A stretch of 64,000 nucleotides of DNA. Origin: Marinomonas spartinae (GTDB lineage Bacteria; Pseudomonadota; Gammaproteobacteria; Pseudomonadales; Marinomonadaceae). Position 1 is the first letter of the stretch. Every line of letters begins with the position of its first letter. The position numbers and the translations under genes are program-made. Where the stretch lies: the NCBI RefSeq assembly GCF_016461715.1, contig NZ_JAEMUI010000012.1:1-64000 (forward strand), given 5' to 3'. Below the pieces are notes generated by a model. The model was given only the letters and a program-made list of their open reading frames with translations, did not search any database and had not been told where the DNA came from. Below, piece after piece: positions 45,207 to 54,685 of this stretch.

Positions 45207-46975
45207 AATCCGGCCTTGAGATACTGGTTATAGCGCTCTGTGTAAGCTCCATTTAACGCCATTAATGCATCGTGCGATCCTTGTTCGATGATTTTTCCAC
45301 TGTCCAACACCACAATTTGATCACTCTGCTCAATAGTCGTTAGCCGATGGGCAATGGTGAGTAGGGTACGGCCAACCGCTAGCCTCGCGATGGCGTCGGT
45401 AATCAGGGTTTCACTATGAGGGTCCAAACTGGCTGAAGGCTCATCAAGCAGTACGACGGGGGCATCTTTGTAAAACGCACGAGCCAAGGCAATTCGTTGA
45501 ATTTCACCTCCAGACAACCCTTGTCCACGGTCTCCTACGACGGTCTGAAACCCTTGCGGAAGGCGATTAATAAAGTCCAATGCGTGTGCATCCTCTGCCG
45601 CTTGCTGTAATGCGGCCTCGTGACCTTCTAGACGAGGTGATAGGGCAATATTTTCTTCAATAGTGCCATGAAATAAGGTGGGATTTTGTGGTAGCCATGA
45701 TACATGCTGATACCAACTGCTTGGGGCAATGTGTGCTAAGGGCGTTTCATCAATCATGATGTCACCTTGCGTCGGATTCAAAAAGCCCAGCAACAATTGT
45801 CCTAATGTGGATTTCCCCGCGCCGCTCACACCAATAATTGCTGTACGACTACCAGCTGGCAGACTAAGGCTAACACCGCAAAGCACAGGATCACGATTTG
45901 GATAAGCAAACACAAGGTTGGAAAGGGTAATATTTGGTGCCTGTTTCAGGCACAACTCAAGATTACCACTATGTTCAGTAGGGGGTTGAGTATTCAGGAG
46001 CTCAATGATGGGTTCAACGGCACCTAATGCATCCATTCGAGCATGAAACTGAGTGCCCATACTGCGTAAAGGCAGATAAAACTCGGGCGCAAGTAATAGG
46101 ACAAAAATACCGTTAAGGTAATGGATATCGCCGTACATCAACCGGAAACCAACATACACGGCGACCATGGCAATACTAATGGCGGCAAAGAACTCCAACA
46201 CCATGGAAGAAAGAAACGCAATGCGTAACACCTTCATGGTCTGAAGACGATAATCTTCGGCTATTTGACCAATAAAGCGAGCTTCTTTTTGAGCTGCATT
46301 GAATAACTTGAGCGTTGTCAGACCCTCAATCATGTCAAAAAAGTGGGCGCCCATACGTGTCAGGCTGCGCCATTGCTGACGATTCAGCTTTTCTGTCTGA
46401 CTTCCTATGATGATCATAAAGATGGGTAACAAGGGGGCGGTGATGGCCAAAATAAGCCCAGATACCCAGTCAAATGGAAAGACAAAGACTAAAATAGCCA
46501 CAGGAATAATGATAGCCAGCTGCTTTTGTGGCAAATATAGGCTGAAGTACTTTTCTAGCTCCTCGACACCATCCACCAACTCGGTTGCACGAGCACCAGA
46601 GCGTTGTTCCCGGCTCCATGCTGGCCCTAAATGATGAATATGATTGAATAGTTTTGCTCTTAGATCCGTACGCAGTCGGGCAGCCGCTTCAAAAGTGAAC
46701 CGTTGGTTGCCGTAATTGAGAATAGCGCGAACAAGAAATACCCCGACAATCCCAGCCAAATAGGGCCAAACCGCCATAATAGGTTGGTGTTCGATGGCGG
46801 TGGCGTTCAGCACATGGGCCAACAGCCAGCATTGAGCGATTAAGAAAAAGCCATTAACACTACCAAGCGAGATAGCGATATTGAGCGGGTTTTTAACAGC
46901 TTTAGCTTGATTTTTGAGCCAACGATCCAGTTCGAGAGTGTGTTTTCTATCTCGTAAGGGGATAGGGTTGGCCAT
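45203..46975 (-). CDS. cydD: Thiol reductant ABC exporter subunit CydD
   Basis: A 590-residue partner of CydC. The membrane domain (about 30-330) is followed by an ATPase with Walker A GVSGAGKSTLGQLLLG, signature LSGGEIQRIALARAF and Walker B VVLLDEPSASLD. It is the first gene of the - strand unit cydD-cydC-cydA-cydB. Upstream lie about 500 bp with repeats and no gene. Confidence 0.9.
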   Translation of the reverse strand: MANPIPLRDRKHTLELDRWLKNQAKAVKNPLNIAISLGSVNGFFLIAQCWLLAHVLNATAIEHQPIMAVWPYLAGIVGVFLVRAILNYGNQRFTFEAAARLRTDLRAKLFNHIHHLGPAWSREQRSGARATELVDGVEELEKYFSLYLPQKQLAIIIPVAILVFVFPFDWVSGLILAITAPLLPIFMIIIGSQTEKLNRQQWRSLTRMGAHFFDMIEGLTTLKLFNAAQKEARFIGQIAEDYRLQTMKVLRIAFLSSMVLEFFAAISIAMVAVYVGFRLMYGDIHYLNGIFVLLLAPEFYLPLRSMGTQFHARMDALGAVEPIIELLNTQPPTEHSGNLELCLKQAPNITLSNLVFAYPNRDPVLCGVSLSLPAGSRTAIIGVSGAGKSTLGQLLLGFLNPTQGDIMIDETPLAHIAPSSWYQHVSWLPQNPTLFHGTIEENIALSPRLEGHEAALQQAAEDAHALDFINRLPQGFQTVVGDRGQGLSGGEIQRIALARAFYKDAPVVLLDEPSASLDPHSETLITDAIARLAVGRTLLTIAHRLTTIEQSDQIVVLDSGKIIEQGSHDALMALNGAYTERYNQYLKAGL

Positions 46976-47065
46976 TGATCAATATCCTTCATGTTCGGAC
47001 TACTTCTTGGAGAGGGCTATAAAATACTCCAATTTTGTAAAAGAATCATAACAAGAATGCTCTTT

Positions 47066-47109
47066 ACGAATATTTAACGAATATTTAACGAATGTTTCAC
47101 GAATATTTT
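47066..47109. repeat. Four tandem 11-bp repeats
   Basis: The unit ACGAATATTTA occurs twice exactly and twice more with one or two changes (ACGAATGTTTC, ACGAATATTTT). The period of 11 is close to one helical turn, so the units face the same side of the DNA. It lies about 90 bp upstream of cydD and could be a regulator platform or an intrinsically bent segment. Confidence 0.8.
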
Positions 47110-47308
47110 GTAAATATTTAATGAAGGCTTCATGAGTTGAGCGGGGCCAGGTGACATTTCTTTATGTTTGCGCTCAGGAAATTATTCGAGACTCATACGT
47201 TGCTAAGTGAATCAGTGATATGCTCTCCCAGAATTTATGAATTTGCTAACCCCGTGGTGCATTTAGATAGTTTTCGTAAACTATAAAGCAAATGCATTGA
47301 CCCCTTAT

Positions 47309-47418
47309 AACCCCCTCCCAGCCTCCCCCTTAGTAAGGGGGAGTCGTGGGGGAGGAGCCTTTTATTGAGACATTTCCCGTTCACTCCCCTTATTTAAGGG
47401 GAGGGTTAGGGAGGGGTT
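47309..47418. repeat. Inverted pair of palindromic repeats (REPIN-like)
   Basis: Two related units of about 35 bp lie in opposite orientation. The left (47309-47343) has CTCCCCCTTA against TAAGGGGGAG; the right (about 47383-47418) has CTCCCCTTA against TAAGGGGAG and ends in GGGAGGGGTT, the complement of the left start AACCCCCTCCC. Each unit is a hairpin and the pair folds into a larger one. Doublets of this type are typical of REP/REPIN families, which occur in many copies in a genome. No RAYT transposase is in the window. Confidence 0.7.
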
Positions 47419-47516
47419 GAAGAAATGAGGGCGTTTATATTCCTTTTATCTTGCGTTTTGTCATGCAAATACACCACAGGTTAATTTACTAACACTTTTT
47501 GTTTAAGGAACCGCCA

Positions 47517-48734
47517 ATGAATGGCCTGATTATCGCTGTCTTTGTTGCCGTTTATCTTGGTATGGCCCTGGGCCGCTGGCCGGGTTTTGCCATTAACCGT
47601 ACTGGGGTTGCTATGATCGGCGCCGTGGTGTTGATGGTGACACAGGCCTTGTCCGGCTCTCAGGCCCTTGAATCAATTGACTTTTCCACTCTAGCGGTGT
47701 TACTTACCCTGATGGTGCTGTCCGGTCAGTACGCCGCCAGTGGTTTCTTTGACTGGGTGGCCGACCGCATCACACATATGCCTTTATCATCCCGTTATCT
47801 ATTAGGTGTGGTAATTGTCATCGCTGGTGTGTTGTCCGCCTTAATGACGAATGATGTAGTGGTGTGGGCCACCACGCCAGTGCTGATCCGAGGCCTACTG
47901 GAAAGAGGGCTGGACCCCAAACCCTATCTGATTGCTCTAGCTTGTGCAGCCAATGCCGGCTCAGTGGCTACCATGATTGGTAATCCGCAGAATCTGCTGA
48001 TCGCCCATGTGGGGGATCTGCATTTTCTGACCTTCGTAGGACGCTGTATTGTACCGGCCTTGTTAGCCATGGGGGTGGTGTATCTGGTGATCGGCCGTTC
48101 TAGGTTCATGGATGCTAACCACGCGATTGCACCAAGAGAACACAAATCGTCTCAGCCATGTCAGCTTAAGCCACGTCTGTTGCTGAAAGCCGTATTGGCG
48201 ACCATAGCGCTCATTGCGATTTTTATTTTCGTAGAAGATAGGGGGAGCTGGTCATTGCTGATTGTGGCGTTGTTATTGCTTAACCGAAAGCTTGGAACCG
48301 AGCGCCTGCTGCAACAGGTGGACTGGCAGCTACTAGCGCTCTTTACCTGTCTGTTTATCGTTACCGGTGCCTTGGCCAATGCACCGACGCTAGCTGGCGA
48401 ATTTCAGCATCTGCTCAGTGCAGTGAATATTGATCATACCGCTGTGCTGGCGGGCCTGTCCCTAGTGGGAAGTAATACCATCGGTAACGTACCCTGGGTC
48501 ATGTTGCTATTGCCCATGGGGCATTGGCCGGATCATCTGCTTTACAGTCTGGCTATTTTCAGTACTCTGGCGGGTAACTTGCTGATCGTCGGCAGTGTGG
48601 CCAATATTATTGTGATTGAGCAAGCCAAAGCTCATGATATTCATATTAGCTTTGGCGAGTTTGCCCGCATTGGTGTGCCAGTTACCCTGATAAGCTTTGT
48701 GTTGGCAGGCATCTGGGTGATGCTGGCAATGTAA
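47517..48734 (+). CDS. ArsB/NhaD-type anion or Na+/H+ permease
   Basis: A 405-residue membrane protein with about 11 hydrophobic segments, of the ion transporter superfamily that includes SLC13, ArsB and NhaD. Two related blocks, LMTNDVVVWATTPVLIRGLL with NAGSVATMIGNPQNLLIA and later VGSNTIGNVPWVMLLLPMG, are the re-entrant helix motifs of this fold. Substrate cannot be read; arsenite, a dicarboxylate or Na+ are possible. ATG 47517 is used with AAGGAA 6 bp before it; an in-frame TTG upstream is not needed. The DNA is richer in G+C than the flanking genes. Confidence 0.75.
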   Translation: MNGLIIAVFVAVYLGMALGRWPGFAINRTGVAMIGAVVLMVTQALSGSQALESIDFSTLAVLLTLMVLSGQYAASGFFDWVADRITHMPLSSRYLLGVVIVIAGVLSALMTNDVVVWATTPVLIRGLLERGLDPKPYLIALACAANAGSVATMIGNPQNLLIAHVGDLHFLTFVGRCIVPALLAMGVVYLVIGRSRFMDANHAIAPREHKSSQPCQLKPRLLLKAVLATIALIAIFIFVEDRGSWSLLIVALLLLNRKLGTERLLQQVDWQLLALFTCLFIVTGALANAPTLAGEFQHLLSAVNIDHTAVLAGLSLVGSNTIGNVPWVMLLLPMGHWPDHLLYSLAIFSTLAGNLLIVGSVANIIVIEQAKAHDIHISFGEFARIGVPVTLISFVLAGIWVMLAM

Positions 48735-48753
48735 GTTTAAAGTCTTGATAAGT

Positions 48754-49674
48754 TTATTTGACTGCTCTTTTTTTGCCTTCCGACAGCCAGATCCCTGCCA
48801 ATACCATGGCCAAGGCGATAGCATGGTAAAAATGGAATGTCTCGTGTAGCAGTAGTACCGCTAAAATAGGGGCGAAAATCGGCACAAAATTAATAAACAC
48901 TCCGGCTCTGGCAGGGCCGATCAACTCCACTCCACGCATAAAAAATACCTGAGAAATCAGAGAGGGAAAGAACGAAATATACAACACAATCAGCCAGCCT
49001 TTCGGAGTGGGCCAGTAAGCCGCTCCAGTGGCTATTTCATAGACCAGCGCGGGCAGCGCCGTGATCGCACCGATAGAGGACAGAACCGTAAAGAACACCA
49101 TGGCGGAGACGTTTGGTTTACTACGTAGGGCCAGAGTGTAAATGGCATAACAGAGGCAGGCTATCAATATATAGCCGTCCCCCGGATTAATGGACAGCTC
49201 TAACAGTTTGGTTAAGTGACCTTGGGTGGCCACTAGAGTTACTCCCAGTAAGGTGAGAATAATGCCAATTGCCTGCAAAAGATGGACTTTTTCCCGAAAC
49301 AGCAACATGGCTCCGAGCAGGACCAATACTGGCACACTGCCTTGAATGATCCCAATATTAATGGCGGTGGTCTGGTAAGCGGCAATGTAAAACAGGGAGT
49401 TAAAACAGGTGAAGCCCAAGGTCGCCATCAGTACCATTTTTAACAAATGGGGACGTATTATGTGCCATTCCTGACGTACTTGACGGCCATAAAATAACCA
49501 CATCACGGCACTCACAATCAGCCAGCGTAGAGACACCACGGACAGTGGTGAGACCTGAGCAATCGCCAGACGGCCTGCAATGGTATTCCCACCCCAAAAC
49601 AGAGTGCATAAAATCAGTAAGATATAGGCATTGGAGTGAATGCGGGTAGTGAAGAAGCTCAACAAAGCGGTCAT
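48754..49674 (-). CDS. EamA/DMT-family transporter
   Basis: A 306-residue protein with ten hydrophobic segments in two EamA repeats. The first repeat starts ILLILCTLFWGGNTIAGRLA, and the second GDGYILIACLCYAIYTLAL. Members export metabolites, often amino acids or related compounds. The ATG at 49674 has AAGGA 7 bp upstream, better than the TTG at 49680. It is convergent with the permease gene with 19 bp between the stops, so the pair probably travelled together. Confidence 0.85.
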   Translation of the reverse strand: MTALLSFFTTRIHSNAYILLILCTLFWGGNTIAGRLAIAQVSPLSVVSLRWLIVSAVMWLFYGRQVRQEWHIIRPHLLKMVLMATLGFTCFNSLFYIAAYQTTAINIGIIQGSVPVLVLLGAMLLFREKVHLLQAIGIILTLLGVTLVATQGHLTKLLELSINPGDGYILIACLCYAIYTLALRSKPNVSAMVFFTVLSSIGAITALPALVYEIATGAAYWPTPKGWLIVLYISFFPSLISQVFFMRGVELIGPARAGVFINFVPIFAPILAVLLLHETFHFYHAIALAMVLAGIWLSEGKKRAVK

Positions 49675-49865
49675 TATCAATCCTTAAAGTGGTACAGCGG
49701 ATCCCAATTTATTTTTGCTTACCAGCATACCCATGCTGGCCTAGGGAAGAAAGCAGAAACTCATCATTCACCGTTGGGTTTTTCTATGACTAGTGTGATT
49801 TTGGGGGATTGTGGAACTGACCCTCACGTATTTGAGAGGCGCTCCGAAGGCGCAAACTAATAAGC
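49675..49865. other. Intergenic region at the left edge of the defence cluster
   Basis: A short hairpin (CCAGCAT 49722-49728 with ATGCTGG 49733-49739) is the only structure seen. Open frames on both strands cross the area but have no ribosome site and no recognisable sequence. Confidence 0.35.
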
Positions 49866-50234
49866 TTAAGAGTAAAAATGCAAAACCGCACCAGAGCCAA
49901 ACATAAGTAGGCCACTTGTCATTAACCAGTAAAAAGCAAAGATAAACCATCGCTGGATATGTTTAGGCACCTTATCTCTTTTCTCCAACATACCAAAGCG
50001 TTTAGCGTGAAAGCGGCATAGGAACACAGTGGCGTATTGAAGAACGCCTTGCCCAGCAAAGAATAAGCCTAAACTGCTGAAAGTGCGACAGCCATTATCC
50101 AATATATCTTCTAGTTCAGAGAGCCATTTTTTCTTTAAATAAATGACGATTCCAAGCCAAATGAAAGTGCCCAGGCAACCAACGAAGAATAAGTAACTGG
50201 CTATTAGAGGAATGATGATACTCATGTCTTCCAT
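49866..50234 (-). CDS. Small membrane protein downstream of hsdR
   Basis: A 122-residue protein of unknown function with three hydrophobic segments: IIIPLIASYLFFVGCLGTFI near the N-terminus, FFAGQGVLQYATVFLC in the middle and FIFAFYWLMTSGLLMFGSGA at the end. A basic region (KKKWLSELED) is in the first loop. It starts 10 bases after the hsdR stop, so it is probably the last gene of the hsd transcript. A second ATG three codons in is possible. No defence family is recognised. Confidence 0.6.
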   Translation of the reverse strand: MEDMSIIIPLIASYLFFVGCLGTFIWLGIVIYLKKKWLSELEDILDNGCRTFSSLGLFFAGQGVLQYATVFLCRFHAKRFGMLEKRDKVPKHIQRWFIFAFYWLMTSGLLMFGSGAVLHFYS

Positions 50235-50244
50235 ATACTCTTTA

Positions 50245-53200
50245 TTAAGCCCAGCTGTCGGACAGTGCCTCAGCTTGTTCTAGCACTAAGCGAATGGCTT
50301 CATCAGATCTGTCTGGCGGATATTTAAAACGACGCAGCAGACGACGTACGAGATTTCTCATACGAGCGCGAACGCTGTCTCGTTTCGACCAATCAACCGT
50401 TGCAGATTTTCTTAGCTGGTGCGTGAGTTCAATGGCGAGTTTGCGCAAGTTGTCATCGCCTAATTCTCTGACAGAGGCTTCATTGGCAACTAAGGCGCGA
50501 TAGAAGGCGATTTCATCAGCTGTTAGATTCATTTTCTTCATCATCTCAGCATCAGCTTGCATTTCTTTCGCCCATTGGATCAGCTCTTCAATGACCTGTG
50601 CCGTTTCGATGCTGCGATTATGATATTTCTGAAGGGTTGCCATGATCCGGTCGGAGTACTTTTTCTCTTGTACTTTGTCCGTTTTCATTCTGGCTTTGAC
50701 TTCATCCCGAAGAAGCTTCTCTAATAATTCAACGGCGAGGTTCTTCTCTTTCATGTGTTTCATGTCTTCTAAGAACTCGTCAGACAACAAGCCAATATTG
50801 GGCTTGTCTAAGCCAACTGTTGAAAAAATATCATCCACGCCATCAGAAACAATGGCGTTATTTAAAATCTGACGAAGGGCTGAATTACGTAATTCATCAC
50901 TGCGTTTTTGATCCACTGAAGAGTGCTTTAAAAACGCCGTTTTAACGGCGCCGTAAAAGGCAATTTCACTTTTATATGGTTCGACTTCGTCAAGGGTATT
51001 ACATAAGGAATAAGCTTTGTTTAGCTGTGCCATCGCATCAAGAAAGCGGCGCTTTCCGTCACGTACTTCTTTGCCTTCTCGGTTAGTGTGGCTCAAACCG
51101 GATATATGGTTTACCGCCCCTGGTAATAGCTGAAGAGGCTTACTTTCGTAATCGTCAAGATAGGAGAAGACGGAACCGTTATCAGACGGTGTGGCAAACA
51201 TGCCACGGATGATATCGATGCGCTCTTCTAGGTAAGCGAACGCCTCTGCGGTATCAACGGTAGGCTGGCCTTTACCTTTGCTATTGGTATAGGTTTTTAG
51301 TGCATCTTTCAGGTCGTTGGCAATGCCGAGGTAATCCACTACTAAGCCACCGGGTTTGTCTTTAAAAACGCGGTTTACACGCGCAATGGCCTGCATCAGA
51401 TTATGGCCTTTCATTGGCTTGTCGATGTACATGGTGTGACAACAAGGCGCATCAAAGCCAGTGAGCCACATATCCCGCACAATGACGAGTTTTAGCTCAT
51501 CGTCTGTATCTTTAAAGCGCTTTTCAAAGAGCTTTTTGGTTTTCTTATCATAGATATGCGCCTGCATCTTTTGGCGATCCGATGCTGAGCCTGTCATGAC
51601 AATTTTAATGGCGCCTTTGTTCGGATCCTCATCGTGCCATTCTGGTTTAAGCTTAATAATGGCATCGTATAAATCGACACAGATTTCACGGCTCATGCCA
51701 ACAATCATCGCTTTACCAGGGAAGGTTTCGCAGCGAGTGGTAAAATGCTCCACAAGGTCTTTTGCTACTGCATCAATGCGCGGTTGCGCACCGACCAGTT
51801 TTTCGAGAGCAGACCATTGGGATTTAATTCTCTCACGGCTAGCGGTTTCTTCTTCCTCACCGATTTCGTCTTCCACTTCATCGTTCAGTGCTTCTATCTT
51901 GTCTTGATTGATATCGAGCTTCGCTAAACGAGATTCGTAGTAAATCGGCACAGTCGCGCCGTCGTCTACGGCATCTTGAATATCATAAATCGAAACATAA
52001 TCACCAAAGACACTTCGAGTGTCCTTGTCATCTTTATCAATTGGTGTTCCAGTGAAACCGATAAAGGATGCATTGGGTAGGGCATCACGCATGTACTTGG
52101 AATAACCGTAAACATAACGCTTGCCAATGACGTCACCTTTCTCGTCTTTTACATCGACTAAGCGCGCCTTGTTACCATATTGGCTACGGTGGGCTTCATC
52201 TGAAATGACAATAATGTTTGAGCGTTCAGAGAGCCTTGGATGCTCCGTTTCTTTTTCCAACAACGAGAACTTTTGAACCGTGGTAAAGATAATGCCACCG
52301 GATTGGCGGTCTAGTAGCAATTCACGCAATTCGTCGCGTCCATCGGCTTGCAGCGGCGTTTGTTTTAAGGTTTCACTTGCCATGGAAAAGGTGTTGAAGA
52401 GCTGACTATCCAAATCATTACGATCCGTTACCACCACAAGCGTTGGGTTATTAAGCTCGGGCTGTTGTAACAATTTGCTGGCATAACACACCATAGAGAT
52501 GCTTTTACCGCTGCCTTGGGTATGCCAAACTACCCCTGCTTTACGGCTACCAGGTTTGACTTTTTCAAGGTAAGTGGCGCGACGCTCACCAAGCCCCGTT
52601 TGACTATCTGCCGCGATGACGGTTGCTTTAACCGCGGCACGAACAGCGTGGAATTGATGATAGCCAGCAATCTTTTTGATTACTTTGTCGCCATCGTTCT
52701 CAAACAAGATAAAGTATCGTAGATAATCCAACAAAAGCTCAGGTTTGAAAAAGCCTCGTATCAAGGTTTCCAATTGAAACTCTAATAACGGTTTATCGTC
52801 TTCGTTATTGATGGCTTTCCAAGGTAAGTAACGCTCTTGATTCGCGGTAAGAGAACCAACACGTGCCACCCAACCGTCACTTACCACTAAGGCTTCGTTA
52901 AAGACAAACAAGTCTGAGATTTCGTCTTTATAGGTTTGCAGTTGGTTGTAAGCATTCCAAATATCGGTTTGTTCGTTGGCGGGGTTTTTAAGCTCGATCA
53001 CCGCCATTGGCAGACCATTGATAAACACGACAATATCTGGGCGACGGTTGCCTTTAGTCCCTATAATGGTGAACTGATTAACGACCAAGAATTCGTTGTT
53101 ATCTGGCTCATTAAAGTCGATCAAGCGAACATGAGTATGCTTAGTAACCTGCTCGCCATTTTGTTCAATGGAATATTCAAGCGGCACGCCTTCGATCAAA

Positions 53201-53469
53201 TACTTATGAAAGATACGGTTGTTTTTAATGAGAATAGGTGTTTCAGGGGTTGCCACTGTTTTAGCGACTTCTATTAGATTATCGTAAGGCAAAAAAGGGT
53301 TTAGCTTTACCAGTCGATCAAGTAAACGCTGGTGCAAAGTGACTTGCTGAAAGTCTTCTCGTTCAGGAGAAGTGCCATCGGGCGCGATGTCATAGCCATT
53401 CACATATTGGTAGTTAAGCTCTTTAAACCAATCAAGGCACAGCTGTTCTAATTGATCTTCGTTGATCAT
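50245..53469 (-). CDS. hsdR: Type I restriction endonuclease subunit R (HsdR)
   Basis: A 1074-residue motor and nuclease subunit. The N-terminal PD-(D/E)XK site is visible as RRPDIVVFINGLPMAVIELK (about 138-157). The helicase core has Walker A HTQGSGKSISM (about 307), DEAH box VISDEAHRSQYG (about 416) and motif III FTGTP. The C-terminus is a helical assembly part. It cleaves unmethylated DNA after translocation, together with HsdM and HsdS. Unusually, a separate nuclease gene lies between hsdS and hsdR; its stop overlaps the hsdR start by one base. Confidence 0.95.
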   Translation of the reverse strand: MINEDQLEQLCLDWFKELNYQYVNGYDIAPDGTSPEREDFQQVTLHQRLLDRLVKLNPFLPYDNLIEVAKTVATPETPILIKNNRIFHKYLIEGVPLEYSIEQNGEQVTKHTHVRLIDFNEPDNNEFLVVNQFTIIGTKGNRRPDIVVFINGLPMAVIELKNPANEQTDIWNAYNQLQTYKDEISDLFVFNEALVVSDGWVARVGSLTANQERYLPWKAINNEDDKPLLEFQLETLIRGFFKPELLLDYLRYFILFENDGDKVIKKIAGYHQFHAVRAAVKATVIAADSQTGLGERRATYLEKVKPGSRKAGVVWHTQGSGKSISMVCYASKLLQQPELNNPTLVVVTDRNDLDSQLFNTFSMASETLKQTPLQADGRDELRELLLDRQSGGIIFTTVQKFSLLEKETEHPRLSERSNIIVISDEAHRSQYGNKARLVDVKDEKGDVIGKRYVYGYSKYMRDALPNASFIGFTGTPIDKDDKDTRSVFGDYVSIYDIQDAVDDGATVPIYYESRLAKLDINQDKIEALNDEVEDEIGEEEETASRERIKSQWSALEKLVGAQPRIDAVAKDLVEHFTTRCETFPGKAMIVGMSREICVDLYDAIIKLKPEWHDEDPNKGAIKIVMTGSASDRQKMQAHIYDKKTKKLFEKRFKDTDDELKLVIVRDMWLTGFDAPCCHTMYIDKPMKGHNLMQAIARVNRVFKDKPGGLVVDYLGIANDLKDALKTYTNSKGKGQPTVDTAEAFAYLEERIDIIRGMFATPSDNGSVFSYLDDYESKPLQLLPGAVNHISGLSHTNREGKEVRDGKRRFLDAMAQLNKAYSLCNTLDEVEPYKSEIAFYGAVKTAFLKHSSVDQKRSDELRNSALRQILNNAIVSDGVDDIFSTVGLDKPNIGLLSDEFLEDMKHMKEKNLAVELLEKLLRDEVKARMKTDKVQEKKYSDRIMATLQKYHNRSIETAQVIEELIQWAKEMQADAEMMKKMNLTADEIAFYRALVANEASVRELGDDNLRKLAIELTHQLRKSATVDWSKRDSVRARMRNLVRRLLRRFKYPPDRSDEAIRLVLEQAEALSDSWA

Positions 53470-54662
53470 TATTGTTTTTCCCCATACAGGCGATGCATGT
53501 CTTTACAGAAAGCGACAAAAGACGCGCAATTGAGTAGCGCTTGTTGGAGTTCTGTCATCTGCTGGAAAAATATGTCACTTTGTTGTTCAAGTGTGGTCGC
53601 ATTACCAATAAAGTCTGTGAGACCTTGATAAATAATAAGAGGGTGCCATGGGTTTTCGTTCTTATTTTTAGTAGTACGGTCACTGAAATGCCAACCCTTA
53701 GGTAAAATGAGTTCATTAACTAAGGACTTATAATAAACATTAGAGTTCATTGCTGGGTGTAGCGGTTCATCAATGTCCATAATTAAAACGGCTAATGGCT
53801 CTGTTGACATAAGGTCATTTATGCAGTGATCCTCATCATCAATGACAAAACCGCAGAAGAATCCGGGAGCCCAACCTCCTTCTTCGTATTCTTCAGTGAC
53901 ATTGTTAAATTCTAAGCCAATACGGCCCCAAGCGTCGTACCTACCGATCCTTTCGTTTATACCTACCTTACGTTGAAGTGCTACTTTATTGTATGAAATA
54001 TGTTCATCAGCTAATTGCTGGATGGGCCAGCTTTTGTTTGCCGTTCTTATGGCGATATCATAGAGCTGCTTATCTAGTTTTTTTACATCGTTGTAGTAGG
54101 ATATAGAAAGGGGATTGATCGGTGACATATCTATTAACCCATTACTTTTTAAAAGGTTGATAAACTCTCCTCGAACCCATTTTTCCTTGTCATTACCGTC
54201 TTTGACTTTTTCGATTTCTTCGGCGATTTGATACCAACATAGCGCTAAATCTGGGCTTTGTTTGTGTTGTCCTATATGAGCAGTGATCAGCACAAGAGCA
54301 TAAGCTTCGTAGAATTTTTCTTCGGCATACTTACGGTAGTTATCTAGCTGCTTATCGTGAAGCTCTGACCAAATCTTATGTTCAAAAATAATGCGAAAAG
54401 AATGGTCTTTAGACTCCCAGCACATATCTGGATACTTACCATTGAAATTAACTTGGGTATCAATGCGCCCTGAGTTTCCAACGAGTGGGATTTCTAAACT
54501 TTGTTCTTTTGATTTGTTGTGTAAGAACGTAGCGATGGCTTCTCTTACTGAACCGTCGTTACGTAATAACCAAGCAAAAGCTTCTGTTATAAAGTTTTCA
54601 ATAGGAGAGTTTTTGTCGCTTGCTGCATATTTACTGATGTTAACAAGTAAGCTTTCGTACAT
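53469..54662 (-). CDS. PD-(D/E)XK nuclease family protein inside the hsd operon
   Basis: A 397-residue protein. The nuclease core is near the N-terminus: GRIDTQVNFNGKYPDMCWES, then IIFEHKIWSELHDKQLDNY, giving the D, ExK and QxxxY pattern of the PD-(D/E)XK family PDDEXK_4. The long C-terminal part has aromatic-rich segments (GGWAPGFFCGFVIDDEDH) of unknown role. ATG 54662 with AAAGGGA upstream is preferred over a TTG at 54752. The one-base overlap with hsdR implies coupled expression. Such a gene is not part of the basic type I system; it may be a second effector or a separate defence gene. Confidence 0.75.
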   Translation of the reverse strand: MYESLLVNISKYAASDKNSPIENFITEAFAWLLRNDGSVREAIATFLHNKSKEQSLEIPLVGNSGRIDTQVNFNGKYPDMCWESKDHSFRIIFEHKIWSELHDKQLDNYRKYAEEKFYEAYALVLITAHIGQHKQSPDLALCWYQIAEEIEKVKDGNDKEKWVRGEFINLLKSNGLIDMSPINPLSISYYNDVKKLDKQLYDIAIRTANKSWPIQQLADEHISYNKVALQRKVGINERIGRYDAWGRIGLEFNNVTEEYEEGGWAPGFFCGFVIDDEDHCINDLMSTEPLAVLIMDIDEPLHPAMNSNVYYKSLVNELILPKGWHFSDRTTKNKNENPWHPLIIYQGLTDFIGNATTLEQQSDIFFQQMTELQQALLNCASFVAFCKDMHRLYGEKQ

Positions 54663-54685
54663 ATATAAATCCCTTTTATAATTAG

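Larger units (their letters stand above)
46976..47516. other. Long intergenic region between cydD and the permease gene
   Basis: No gene is visible on either strand. It holds the cydD promoter, an 11-bp tandem repeat (47066-47109) and a pair of inverted G/C-rich repeats (47309-47418). The middle part (47128-47300) shows nothing I can name. Confidence 0.5.

Noticed and set aside
47066..47109. Possible CRISPR-like repeat
   Set aside because: The 11-bp units are directly adjacent with no spacers and no cas gene is present; it is a simple tandem repeat.
49636..49860. Open frame of 74 codons on the + strand near the defence cluster
   Set aside because: It begins antisense to the EamA gene, has no ribosome site and no recognisable sequence.
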